64,000 bases of DNA, taken from Jannaschia rubra. Lineage in GTDB: Bacteria; Pseudomonadota; Alphaproteobacteria; Rhodobacterales; Rhodobacteraceae. A model generated the notes under the pieces. It did no database searches. It was not told the origin of the DNA and was given only the letters and a program-made list of their open reading frames with translations. Position 1 is the stretch's first letter; each line of letters begins with the position of its first letter. Shown here piece after piece: positions 26,815-35,657 of this stretch. The stretch covers positions 186,001 through 250,000 of the forward strand of contig NZ_CXPG01000021.1 in assembly GCF_001403735.1 (NCBI RefSeq), in the 5' to 3' direction. The position numbers and the translations under genes were made by a program.

Positions 26815-28287
26815 ATGCCTATCGCCGTCGAACAGTTCATCCTCGACCCCGCGTACCGCGGCACCCTTCAACGCCAGTTGCAGGAGATCGTGACCGCCGG
26901 CATCCTGGCGGGCCGCTTCCGCGCGGGGGAGCGGATGCCCTCGTCCCGGGGTCTGGCCCGGCACCTCGGCATCAGTCGGATCACCGTGACGCTGGCCTAC
27001 ACCGACCTCGTGTCGAACGATTACCTGTCGTCGCGCGGCCGCTCCGGATTCTTCGTCAGCGAAAGCGCCCCCCGTCCGCTCAGTTTCACGCCCCCTGCCC
27101 CGGCGGAATCGCGTGTGGACTGGTCGCGCGCCATCGGCCAGCGGTTTCCGCCCGCCGAGATCATGCTGCGGCCCGAGGATTGGCGCAGCTATCGCTATCC
27201 GTTCATCTACGGGCAGACCGATCCGCGCCTGTTCGACCATCAGAACTGGCGCAAATGCGCGTTGCAGGCCTTGGGCGCGCGCGATTTCGCGGCGCTGACC
27301 GAAGACAGCTATGGCCGCGACGACCCCTTGCTGGTCGATCAGATCATCCGCCACATCCTGCCTCGACGCGGCATCGTGGCGGAGCCTTGGGAAGTTCTGG
27401 TAACGCTGGGCGCGCAGAACGCGCTCTGGATGCTGGCGCAGGTCCTGCTGACGCAACGGCGGACGGCGGCGATGGAATACCCCTGCTACCCCGCCCTGCG
27501 CGAGATCCTGACCCAGTCGCGCTGCATCGCGACCGAGGTGCCGGTCGATGTCCATGGCCTGCCCCCCGCCGACGTCCCCGCGGCGACCGACGTGGTCTTC
27601 GTCACCCCCTCGCACCAGTGTCCGACATCGGCCACCATGCCCGTCGCGCGGCGGCGGGAGTTGCTGGCGCGGGCCGAAACGCATGACTTCTTGATCGTCG
27701 AGGACGACTACGAGTTCGAACTGGCCTTCACGTCCTCACCCACACCCGCGCTGAAATCGCTCGATCGCGGCGGCCGCGTCGCCTATCTGGGCAGCTTCGC
27801 CAAGTCGCTGTTTCCGGGGCTGCGGCTGGGCTATGTCGTGGCGCCCGAGCCGCTGATCCGTGAGCTTCGCGCCCTGCGGTCGCTGATCGTGCGCCATGTC
27901 CCCGGCCACATCCAGCGCGCCACGGCCTACTTCCTGGCGCAGGGGCACTACGACGCGCAGGTGCACCGTATGGCCCGCGCCTACCGCGAACGCCGCGCGG
28001 TGACCGAAGTAGCGATCCAGACCCACGGCCTGACCGTCGCGGGGGCGAGCGGCTTCGGCGGCTCGTCCTTCTGGATGCGCGCGCCGCCGGGGGTCGAGGC
28101 GGCCGAACTGGCCCGGCGCCTGCGCGCGCGGCAGGTGCTGATCGAACCGGCGGGCGTGTTCTTCGGAGCGGGGCGCGACCCCGGCACGCACTACCGTCTG
28201 GCCTATTCGTCGATCCCGGTGGACGACATCCCCGAAGGCATCCGCCGCATCGCGCAGGAAGGCGTGGCCATGGCCTTCGGCGCCTGA
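26815..28287 (+). CDS. tauR: TauR, MocR/GntR-type transcriptional regulator of taurine genes
   Basis: A 490-residue regulator of the MocR subfamily: an N-terminal GntR winged helix (about residues 17-85, with FRAGERMPSSRGLARHLGISRITVTLAY) joined to a class I aminotransferase-like domain (about 110-485). The PLP-binding lysine is in AYLGSFAKSLFPGLRLGY (K330), and the preceding IVEDDYEFEL carries the conserved Asp and Tyr. In R. capsulatus TauR is an activator of taurine genes. The ligand is probably a PLP adduct of taurine or a related amine. No ribosome binding site precedes ATG 26815, and a TATAAG -10 lies 9 bases upstream, so the message may be leaderless. Confidence 0.9.
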   Translation: MPIAVEQFILDPAYRGTLQRQLQEIVTAGILAGRFRAGERMPSSRGLARHLGISRITVTLAYTDLVSNDYLSSRGRSGFFVSESAPRPLSFTPPAPAESRVDWSRAIGQRFPPAEIMLRPEDWRSYRYPFIYGQTDPRLFDHQNWRKCALQALGARDFAALTEDSYGRDDPLLVDQIIRHILPRRGIVAEPWEVLVTLGAQNALWMLAQVLLTQRRTAAMEYPCYPALREILTQSRCIATEVPVDVHGLPPADVPAATDVVFVTPSHQCPTSATMPVARRRELLARAETHDFLIVEDDYEFELAFTSSPTPALKSLDRGGRVAYLGSFAKSLFPGLRLGYVVAPEPLIRELRALRSLIVRHVPGHIQRATAYFLAQGHYDAQVHRMARAYRERRAVTEVAIQTHGLTVAGASGFGGSSFWMRAPPGVEAAELARRLRARQVLIEPAGVFFGAGRDPGTHYRLAYSSIPVDDIPEGIRRIAQEGVAMAFGA

Positions 28288-28288
28288 T

Positions 28289-28337
28289 CTGGCCTTAGGG
28301 CGGGTCATGTGCTGGACCTAACGCCGTCTGGACCGAC
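28289..28337 (+). promoter_or_regulatory. TauR-type direct repeats upstream of xsc
   Basis: CTGGCCTTAG (28289-28298) and CTGGACCTAA (28312-28321) have the same 23-bp pitch as the pair before tpa. A third partial copy, CTGGACCGAC, lies at 28328-28337. The first copy begins two bases after the tauR stop. No convincing -10 hexamer is seen in the remaining 71 bases before xsc. The site implies that xsc-pta-soeABC is controlled separately from tpa by TauR. Confidence 0.65.
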
Positions 28338-28408
28338 CCCCTAGTGTCGCGCCAGACCATCGACCGGGGCGGACTGCCCCATGTCCGACAGATCGGGAGG
28401 AGCCCCCA

Positions 28409-30187
28409 ATGAAGATGACGACCGAGGAAGCCTTCGTCAAAACCCTTCAGGCGCATGGAATCCGCCATGCCTTCGGCATCATCGGGTCGGCCATGATGCC
28501 GATTTCAGACATTTTTCCCAGTGCCGGCATCACCTTCTGGGACTGCGCGCACGAAGGGTCGGCGGGAATGATGGCAGACGGATACACGCGCGCCACCGGC
28601 GAGATGTCGATGATGATCGCCCAGAACGGACCGGGCATCACCAATTTCGTCACCGCCGTGAAGACTGCCTACTGGAACCACACGCCGCTTCTGCTGGTCA
28701 CGCCGCAGGCTGCCAACAAGACCATCGGCCAGGGCGGATTCCAGGAAGTCGAGCAGATGAAGCTGTTCGAGGACATGGTCGCCTATCAGGAGGAGGTCCG
28801 CGACCCGACCCGCGTGGCCGAGGTTCTGACCCGCGTGATCGCCAAGGCCAAGCGCCTGTCGGGCCCCGCGCAGATCAACATTCCCCGCGACTTCTGGACC
28901 CAGGTCATCGACATCGAGATCCCTGACCCGGTCGAGTTCGAGGTCTCGCCCGGCGGCGAGAACTCCATCGCCCGCGCGGCGGAAATCCTGTCGAAGGCCA
29001 AGAACCCCGTCATCCTGAACGGCGCCGGAGTCGTGCTGTCGGACGGCGGAATCGCCGCGTCGATGCAACTGGCCGAGCGTCTGGATGCGCCGGTCTGCGT
29101 CGGATACCAGCACAACGACGCCTTTCCCGGCGGCCACCCCCTGTTCGCCGGCCCGTTGGGCTACAACGGCAGCAAGGCGGGCATGGAGCTGATCCGGGAC
29201 GCGGACGTGGTGCTGTGCCTCGGCACGAGGCTCAACCCCTTCTCGACCCTGCCCGGATACGGCATGGACTACTGGCCGCAGGACGCGAAGATCGTGCAGG
29301 TGGACATCAATCCCGACCGCATCGGCCTGACGAAGAAGGTGACCGTCGGCATCGTGGGCGACGCGGCCAAGGTGGCGACGGGCATCCTCAACCGGCTGTC
29401 CGACGACGCGGGCGACGCCGGGCGCGAGGACCGCAAGGCCCGCATCGCCCAGACGAAATCGGCCTGGAAGCAGGAGCTTTCGTCGCTGGACCATGAGGAG
29501 GACGATCCCGGCACCACCTGGAACGAGCGTGCCCGCGCCGCGCGCCCCGACTGGATGTCGCCGCGTCAGGCATGGCGCGCGATCCAGTCCGCCCTGCCCC
29601 GCGAGGCGATCATCAGCAGCGACATCGGCAACAACTGTGCCATCGGCAACGCCTATCCCGACTTCGACGAGGGGCGGAAATACCTGGCACCCGGCCTGTT
29701 CGGCCCTTGCGGTTACGGCCTGCCCGCCATCGTGGGCGCCAAGATAGGTCGGCCGGACGTGCCGGTCGTGGGCTTTGCGGGCGACGGGGCCTTCGGCATC
29801 GCGGTCAACGAACTTACCGCCATCGGCCGCGACGAGTGGCCCGCGATCACGCAGATCGTCTTCCGCAACTACCAGTGGGGCGCCGAAAAGCGGAACTCGA
29901 CCCTGTGGTTCGACGACAATTTCGTGGGCACCGAACTGGACATGAAGGTCAGCTATGCGGGCATCGCGCAGGCCTGCGGGTTGAAGGGCGTGCAGGTCCG
30001 CACGATGGATGAGTTGACCGAGGCGCTGAACACGGCGATCAAGGAGCAGATGGAAAACGACATTACCACCCTGATCGAGGTCATCCTGAACCAGGAACTG
30101 GGCGACCCGTTCCGCCGGGACGCCATGAAGAAGCCCGTGCGCGTGGCCGGGGTCAACCGGAACGACATGAACGTCGCCGCGGAATGA
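28409..30187 (+). CDS. xsc: Sulfoacetaldehyde acetyltransferase
   Basis: A 592-residue thiamine-diphosphate enzyme that splits sulfoacetaldehyde with phosphate into acetyl phosphate and sulfite. The catalytic Glu is in WDCAHEGSAGMMADGYTRAT (about residues 46-65), the central domain contains NGAGVVLSDGG, and the ThDP/Mg site is VGFAGDGAFGIAVNELTAIG followed by IVFRNYQWGAEKRN. The RNYQWGAEKRNSTLW stretch and the N-terminal MKMTTEEAFVKTLQAHGI distinguish Xsc from acetolactate synthase. It is the first gene of xsc-pta-soeABC. The start follows GGGAGGAGCC. Confidence 0.95.
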   Translation: MKMTTEEAFVKTLQAHGIRHAFGIIGSAMMPISDIFPSAGITFWDCAHEGSAGMMADGYTRATGEMSMMIAQNGPGITNFVTAVKTAYWNHTPLLLVTPQAANKTIGQGGFQEVEQMKLFEDMVAYQEEVRDPTRVAEVLTRVIAKAKRLSGPAQINIPRDFWTQVIDIEIPDPVEFEVSPGGENSIARAAEILSKAKNPVILNGAGVVLSDGGIAASMQLAERLDAPVCVGYQHNDAFPGGHPLFAGPLGYNGSKAGMELIRDADVVLCLGTRLNPFSTLPGYGMDYWPQDAKIVQVDINPDRIGLTKKVTVGIVGDAAKVATGILNRLSDDAGDAGREDRKARIAQTKSAWKQELSSLDHEEDDPGTTWNERARAARPDWMSPRQAWRAIQSALPREAIISSDIGNNCAIGNAYPDFDEGRKYLAPGLFGPCGYGLPAIVGAKIGRPDVPVVGFAGDGAFGIAVNELTAIGRDEWPAITQIVFRNYQWGAEKRNSTLWFDDNFVGTELDMKVSYAGIAQACGLKGVQVRTMDELTEALNTAIKEQMENDITTLIEVILNQELGDPFRRDAMKKPVRVAGVNRNDMNVAAE

Positions 30188-30215
30188 CCTGTCCCTGCCC
30201 GATAAAGGCGGCGCC

Positions 30216-31187
30216 ATGACCTCGCCGCTCGCCACCCTGCGCGACCGCGCCCGCGCCACCCCGCGCCACATCGTCCTGGCCGAGGGCACGGATCCGCGCG
30301 TGCGCGAAGCGGCGCGGCGCGCGGTGGCCGAAGGGCTGGCGCGCGTGACCATTCTTGCGCCCGAGGGGACCGAAGCACCGGAGGGCGTGACCCTGCGCGA
30401 CCCGGCGACTGCCGATACCGAGGCGCTGATCGACGTCTGGATGACCGCCCGCGCCCGCCGCCACCCCACCCGCGACGACGCGGTGGTCGCCGTGCGTGAT
30501 CCGCTGACCCATGCGGCGCTGATGGTGCGCGCGGGGCTGGCCTGCGGCACCATCGCGGGCGCCGTCGCCACGACTTCCGAAACGGTCCGCACGGCGTTGC
30601 AGGTGATCGGCACCGCGCCCGGCGCGCCGCTGGTCAGCAGCTTCTTCCTCATGGTGCTGCCCGACAGCCATCCGAAGCGCCCGGGCGCGCCGATGATCTT
30701 CGCGGATTGCGGACTGGTCATCGACCCCGACCCGGAGCAACTTGCCGCCATCGCACGGCAGTCGGCGGCCTCGGCCCGCGCGCTTCTGGGGGTGGAGCCG
30801 AAGGTGGCGATGCTGAGCTTCTCCACCAAGGGCAGCGCGCACCACATGGCGGTCAACAAGGTGGTCCAAGCCCTCGACCTTCTGTCCGACGCGCCCTTCG
30901 ACGTGGACGGAGAGCTTCAGTTCGACGCCGCCTTCGATGCCGGCGTGGGGGCGTCCAAGGCGCCGGGCAGCCCCGTGGCGGGGCAGGCCAACGTGCTGAT
31001 CTTTCCGGACCTCGACGCGGGCAACATCGGCTACAAGATCGCGCAGCGCATCGGGGGCGCGACGGCCATCGGCCCTGTCCTGCAAGGGCTGGCGAAACCC
31101 GCGAACGACCTGAGCCGGGGCTGCACGGCGGACGACATCATCGACATGATCGCCGTCACCTCGGCCCAGGTGGAGGCGCGCGAATGA
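30216..31187 (+). CDS. pta: Phosphate acetyltransferase
   Basis: A 323-residue enzyme converting the acetyl phosphate made by Xsc to acetyl-CoA. It is the short form, containing only the catalytic PTA_PTB domain. Family blocks are HIVLAEGTDPRVREAARRAV, LACGTIAGAVATTSETVRTALQ, MIFADCGLVIDPDPEQLA, KVAMLSFSTKGSAHH and NVLIFPDLDAGNIGYKIAQR. It lies 28 bases after xsc and overlaps soeA by ATGA (31184-31187), which fixes it inside the taurine operon rather than with an acetate kinase; no ackA is adjacent. Confidence 0.95.
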   Translation: MTSPLATLRDRARATPRHIVLAEGTDPRVREAARRAVAEGLARVTILAPEGTEAPEGVTLRDPATADTEALIDVWMTARARRHPTRDDAVVAVRDPLTHAALMVRAGLACGTIAGAVATTSETVRTALQVIGTAPGAPLVSSFFLMVLPDSHPKRPGAPMIFADCGLVIDPDPEQLAAIARQSAASARALLGVEPKVAMLSFSTKGSAHHMAVNKVVQALDLLSDAPFDVDGELQFDAAFDAGVGASKAPGSPVAGQANVLIFPDLDAGNIGYKIAQRIGGATAIGPVLQGLAKPANDLSRGCTADDIIDMIAVTSAQVEARE

Positions 31188-33994
31188 ACCAGCCGGTCCT
31201 GGACCTGTCGCCCCAAGTCTCGGACGAGATCCGCAAGACGACCTGCTACATGTGCGCCTGCCGCTGCGGCATCGACGTGCACATCAAGGACGGCAAGGTC
31301 GCCTATATCCAGGGCAACCGCGACCATCCGGTCAACCGCGGCGTCCTCTGCGCCAAGGGCAGCGCCGGGATCATGCAGCACAACGCGCCGTCCCGCCTGC
31401 GCGCGCCGATGAAGCGGACGGGTCCGCGCGGGTCGGGTCAGTTCGAGGAGATCGGCTGGGACGAAGCCTATGCCATCGCAGAAGGCTGGCTGCGCCCGAT
31501 CCGCGAGACGGCGCCGGAAAAGCTCGCCTTCTTCACCGGCCGCGACCAGTCGCAGAGCTTCACGTCCTGGTGGGCGCAGGCCTTCGGTACGCCCAACTAT
31601 GCCGCCCACGGTGGGTTCTGCTCGGTCAACATGGCGGCAGGCGGCATCTACACCATGGGCGGCGCCTTTTGGGAGTTCGGGCAGCCCGACTGGGACCGGA
31701 CCAGGCTGTTCATCCTGTTCGGCGTGGCCGAGGATCACGACAGCAACCCGATCAAGATGGGGCTGGGCAAGATCAAGAAGAACGGCGCCCGCGTGGTCGG
31801 CGTGAACCCGGTCAGGTCGGGCTACAACGCCATCGCCGACGACTGGTTCGGGATCACGCCGGGCACCGACGGCCTGCTGATCCTGTCGCTGGTGCATTGC
31901 CTGATGAAGGCCGGCAAGATCGATCTTGAATACCTGCGCGACTTCACCGACGCGCCGGTTCTGATCGACGCGGACCCGGCGTCGCCCAAGCACGGCCTCG
32001 CCCTGCTGGACGACGACGGGCACAAGCTGGTCTGGGACCGCACCGAGAAGCGCGCCCGCTGCTACGACGCGCCGGACGTGAACCCCGATCTGGCCGGCGT
32101 GTGGGTGGTCGACGGCATCCGCCACCGCACCGTGTTCCAGCACATGGCAGAAAAGTACCTGTCGCCCGAATACGCGCCCGAAGCCGTGGCCGCACGCACC
32201 GGCATCGCCGCCCCGCGAATTCGCGCGCTTGCCGCCGAGATCGCGCGCGTGGCCTTCGACGAGGCGATCGAGCTTCCGATCCCCTGGACCGATTTCCGCG
32301 GCCGACGACACGAGACGATGAAGGGCCGCCCCGTGGCGATGCACGCCATGCGCGGCATCAGCGCCCACGCCAACGGGTTCCAGACCTGCCGCGCGCTCCA
32401 CCTGCTCCAGATCATCATCGGCAGCGTGGAGACCCCCGGCGGCTTCCGGTTCAAGCCGCCCTACCCCAAGCCTGCCACCGCGCACCCCAAGCCCCACCGC
32501 CGCCACGCGCCGAACGCGCCGCTCGACGGTCCGCACCTGGGTTTTGTTCACGGGCCGGAGGATCTGGCGCTTCGCGACGACGGAACGCCCGCGCGCATCG
32601 ACAAGGCCTTCACCTGGGAAAACCCCATGTCGGCGCACGGGATGATGCACATGGTCATCTCGAACGCGCACGCGGGCGACCCCTACAGGATCGACACGCT
32701 GTTCATGTACATGGCGAACATGGCGTGGAATTCGTCGATGAATACCTCCGGCACCATGGCGATGCTGTCCGACACGGATGAGAACGGCGACTACGTCATC
32801 CCGCACATCATCTATTCCGACGCCTATTCGTCCGAAATGGTGGCTTATGCCGACCTCATCCTGCCCGATACGACCTATCTGGAACGCCATGACTGCATCA
32901 GCCTGCTGGACCGCCCCATCTGCGAGGCGGAGGCGGCTGCCGATGCGATCCGCTGGCCGGTGGTGGAGCCGGACCGCAACGTGCGCGGGTTCCAGTCGGC
33001 GCTGATCGACCTGGGCGCGCGGCTGGGCCTGCCGGGTTTCGTGAACGACGACGGCAGCCAGAAGTTCGCGGATTACGCCGACTACATGGTGCGCCACGAA
33101 CGCCGACCCGGCATCGGCCCGCTGATGGGTTGGCGCGGCAACGGTGAGGAGACGGGGCGCGGTGCGCCGAACCCGCAGCAACTTGACCGCTATATCGACA
33201 ACGGGGGCTTCTGCGTCGCGCACATCCCCGAGGCGGCGCAGTTCTACAAGCCGTGGAACATGGCGTATCAGGAATGGGCGGTCGAAATCGGTCTGTTCGA
33301 CAAGGCGTCCCCCTATCTGTTCACCCTCTGGTGCGAACCTCTGCGCCGGTTCCAGCTGGCGGCGGAGGGGCATGGGTCCATCCAGCCCCCCGACCATCTG
33401 CGCGACCGCATCCGCGCCACGATGGACCCGCTGCCCATCTGGTATCCACCCGGCGGCGCGGAGGATGGCGAATACACCGTCCATGCGCTGACACAGCGGC
33501 CGATGGCGATGTATCATTCCTGGGGCGGCCAGAACGCCTGGCTGCGGCAGATCCATGGGCACAACCCGATGTACCTGCCCACCGACCTGTGGGAGCGGCA
33601 CGGATTTGCGCAGGGCGACTGGGCGCGCATCGCCTCGCCGCACGGGAACATCACCGTTCCGGTGGCGCATATGCCCGCACTCAACGGCAACACGATCTGG
33701 ACCTGGAACGCCATCGGCAAGCGGCGCGGGGCCTGGGGCCTGCATGACAATGCGCCCGAGTCGAACGAGGGGTTCCTTCTCAACCATCTGATCCACGAGC
33801 TGATGCCCCCGCGCGGCGACGGAATGCGCTGGTCGAACTCCGATCCGATCACGGGTCAGGCGGCCTGGTTCGACCTGAAGGTGAAGGTCGAGAGGGTCGT
33901 GGCCCCCGCCGACCGCGTGACCCGCCCCGACACCGGCGCGCAGGCAAGCCCCGTGGGCAAGGGGCCGGACGAACTGGCATGGGTGGTGAAGTGA
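31184..33994 (+). CDS. soeA: Sulfite dehydrogenase SoeA, molybdopterin-guanine-dinucleotide subunit
   Basis: A 936-residue catalytic subunit of the DMSO-reductase superfamily. The N-terminal iron-sulfur site is C21-x2-C24-x3-C28 and C56 (CYMCACRCG ... GVLCAKG), and the molybdopterin domains follow, with the C-terminal dinucleotide-binding domain from about residue 760 (LTQRPMAMYHSWGGQNAWLR). There is no Tat signal, so the active site faces the cytoplasm, as known for SoeABC. Paralogues reduce DMSO, thiosulfate or polysulfide; the oxidative sulfite role is inferred from position directly after xsc and pta, where sulfite is released. It overlaps pta and is followed by soeB after 22 bases. Confidence 0.88.
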   Translation: MNQPVLDLSPQVSDEIRKTTCYMCACRCGIDVHIKDGKVAYIQGNRDHPVNRGVLCAKGSAGIMQHNAPSRLRAPMKRTGPRGSGQFEEIGWDEAYAIAEGWLRPIRETAPEKLAFFTGRDQSQSFTSWWAQAFGTPNYAAHGGFCSVNMAAGGIYTMGGAFWEFGQPDWDRTRLFILFGVAEDHDSNPIKMGLGKIKKNGARVVGVNPVRSGYNAIADDWFGITPGTDGLLILSLVHCLMKAGKIDLEYLRDFTDAPVLIDADPASPKHGLALLDDDGHKLVWDRTEKRARCYDAPDVNPDLAGVWVVDGIRHRTVFQHMAEKYLSPEYAPEAVAARTGIAAPRIRALAAEIARVAFDEAIELPIPWTDFRGRRHETMKGRPVAMHAMRGISAHANGFQTCRALHLLQIIIGSVETPGGFRFKPPYPKPATAHPKPHRRHAPNAPLDGPHLGFVHGPEDLALRDDGTPARIDKAFTWENPMSAHGMMHMVISNAHAGDPYRIDTLFMYMANMAWNSSMNTSGTMAMLSDTDENGDYVIPHIIYSDAYSSEMVAYADLILPDTTYLERHDCISLLDRPICEAEAAADAIRWPVVEPDRNVRGFQSALIDLGARLGLPGFVNDDGSQKFADYADYMVRHERRPGIGPLMGWRGNGEETGRGAPNPQQLDRYIDNGGFCVAHIPEAAQFYKPWNMAYQEWAVEIGLFDKASPYLFTLWCEPLRRFQLAAEGHGSIQPPDHLRDRIRATMDPLPIWYPPGGAEDGEYTVHALTQRPMAMYHSWGGQNAWLRQIHGHNPMYLPTDLWERHGFAQGDWARIASPHGNITVPVAHMPALNGNTIWTWNAIGKRRGAWGLHDNAPESNEGFLLNHLIHELMPPRGDGMRWSNSDPITGQAAWFDLKVKVERVVAPADRVTRPDTGAQASPVGKGPDELAWVVK

Positions 33995-34016
33995 CCGCCC
34001 CGGAAGGAAACGCCGC

Positions 34017-34766
34017 ATGACCGCCCTGCCGGAGGCCACCACGAAAAAGCTGGGCCTGGTCATCGACCTCGATACCTGCGTCGGCTGTCATGCCTGCGTC
34101 ATCGCCTGCAAGGGGTGGAACACGCAGAACTACGGCGTGCCGCTGTCGGATCAGGACCCCTACGGTCAGGCCAGCGGAACCTTCCTGAACCGCATCCACA
34201 GCTATCAGGTTCAGCCCGCGACGGGCGCGGCGCAGACGACGCATTTCCCGAAGTCCTGCCTGCATTGCGAGGATGCGCCCTGCGTCACGGTCTGCCCCAC
34301 CGGCGCCAGCTACAAGCGGGCCGAGGACGGGATCGTGCTGGTGAACGAGGATGCCTGCATGGGCTGCGGCCTCTGCGCCTGGGCCTGCCCCTACGGCGCG
34401 CGGGAGGTGGACGAGGCGGCGGGCGTGATGAAGAAATGCACGCTCTGCGTCGACCGCATCTATAACGAGACGCTGCCCGAGATCGACCGGCAACCCGCCT
34501 GCGTGCGGACCTGCCCCGCGGGCGCGCGCCACTTCGGCGACCTGGGCGACCCCGACAGCGACGTGTCGCGCCTGGTGGCGGACCGGGGCGGCCTGGACCT
34601 GATGCCGGAACAGGGCACGAAGCCCGTCAACCAGTATCTTCCGCCGCGCCCCCGCGACACGCTGGACGACGTGCCGGAGGACGTGCTGGCCCCCTTCCTC
34701 GCCCCCGTGGACGAGACGCCGCAGGGGTTCCTGGGCTGGCTCGACCGCGCGCTGGAAAAGCTCTGA
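34017..34766 (+). CDS. soeB: Sulfite dehydrogenase SoeB, four-cluster ferredoxin-like subunit
   Basis: A 249-residue electron-transfer subunit with four cysteine groups for [4Fe-4S] clusters: CVGCHACVIACKGW, CLHCEDAPCVTVCPTGAS, CMGCGLCAWACPYGA, and CTLCVDRI with CVRTCPAGARHFGD. This is the DmsB/NrfC pattern. It passes electrons between SoeA and the membrane anchor SoeC. Like SoeA it lacks a signal peptide. Its TGA shares a base with the soeC ATG (34766), and soeA lies 22 bases upstream, so the three are translated together. Confidence 0.92.
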   Translation: MTALPEATTKKLGLVIDLDTCVGCHACVIACKGWNTQNYGVPLSDQDPYGQASGTFLNRIHSYQVQPATGAAQTTHFPKSCLHCEDAPCVTVCPTGASYKRAEDGIVLVNEDACMGCGLCAWACPYGAREVDEAAGVMKKCTLCVDRIYNETLPEIDRQPACVRTCPAGARHFGDLGDPDSDVSRLVADRGGLDLMPEQGTKPVNQYLPPRPRDTLDDVPEDVLAPFLAPVDETPQGFLGWLDRALEKL

Positions 34767-35653
34767 TGCAGCCCGCGCCCTCCGTCATCATCTTCTCGAC
34801 GCTGTCAGGCGCGGGCTTCGGCCTGCTGTTCTTCCTCGGGCTGGGCTTGCCCGTCGTCACCGGGGGCATCGCCTTCGGCTTCTACCTGATCGCCTATGTG
34901 CTGGCGGTCGGCGGGTTGCTCGCCTCGGTGTTCCATCTGAAGAACCCCAAGAACGCCTGGCTCAGCTACAGCCAATGGCGCACGTCATGGCTGTCGCGCG
35001 AGGGGTGGGCGGCGGTTCTGGCGTTGCTCGTCATGGGCGTCTTCGCTCTGTTTCAGGTGTTCTTCGGCGTCACCCTCGCGCCGCTCGGATGGCTCGGCGC
35101 GGCGCTGTCGCTGACGACCGTCTTCACCACGGCGATGATCTACACCCAACTGCGGACGGTGCCGCGCTGGAACCAGCCCGCGACGCCCGTCGTGTTCCTG
35201 ACCGCATCGCTGGCCGGGGGCGCGCTTCTGTCGAACAACCCGATGCTCGCCGTGATCCTGTTGATCCTGCTGGGCGCGGCGGTCCTGTTCCACTGGTGGA
35301 AGGGCGATCGCCGCTTCGCCGAGGCTGGATCGACCATCGGCACCGCCACGCAACTGCGCGGCCGCGTCAGCCTCTGGGAAAAGCCGCACACGGGCGAAAA
35401 CTACCTGACGCGTGAGATGGTGTTCCGCGTCGCGCGCAAGCACGCCGTCAAGCTGCGCGTGATCGCGCTGGTCCTGATGACGCCGGTGCCGGTCGCGCTG
35501 ATCCTGCTGTTCGGGGCGCATCACCTGCCGGTGGCGCTCGCCGTCCTGTCCTATGTGGCGGGCGTCTTCGCGCAGCGTTGGCTGTTCTTCGCGGAGGCCG
35601 AACACGTCGTCGGCCTCTACTACGGCGCCCACACCGGCCGGCAGGTCGCCTGA
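34766..35653 (+). CDS. soeC: Sulfite dehydrogenase SoeC, DmsC-type membrane anchor
   Basis: A 295-residue integral membrane protein with about eight hydrophobic segments, the DmsC/NrfD-like quinone-interacting anchor. PSVIIFSTLSGAGFGLLFFL opens the first helix, and FHLKNPKNAWLSYSQWRTSWLSREG in the first cytoplasmic loop is the conserved family block. A later WWKGDRRFAEAGSTIGTATQ loop and HTGENYLTREM are also typical of DmsC. It would hand electrons from sulfite to the quinone pool. The gene ends four bases before the stop of the convergent carboxypeptidase gene; no terminator hairpin is visible between them. Confidence 0.88.
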   Translation: MQPAPSVIIFSTLSGAGFGLLFFLGLGLPVVTGGIAFGFYLIAYVLAVGGLLASVFHLKNPKNAWLSYSQWRTSWLSREGWAAVLALLVMGVFALFQVFFGVTLAPLGWLGAALSLTTVFTTAMIYTQLRTVPRWNQPATPVVFLTASLAGGALLSNNPMLAVILLILLGAAVLFHWWKGDRRFAEAGSTIGTATQLRGRVSLWEKPHTGENYLTREMVFRVARKHAVKLRVIALVLMTPVPVALILLFGAHHLPVALAVLSYVAGVFAQRWLFFAEAEHVVGLYYGAHTGRQVA

Positions 35654-35657
35654 GCGG

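Noticed and set aside
31184-35653. soeABC as DMSO, thiosulfate or polysulfide reductase
   Set aside because: The motifs alone would allow it, but there is no Tat signal on the catalytic subunit and the operon with xsc-pta argues for sulfite oxidation.
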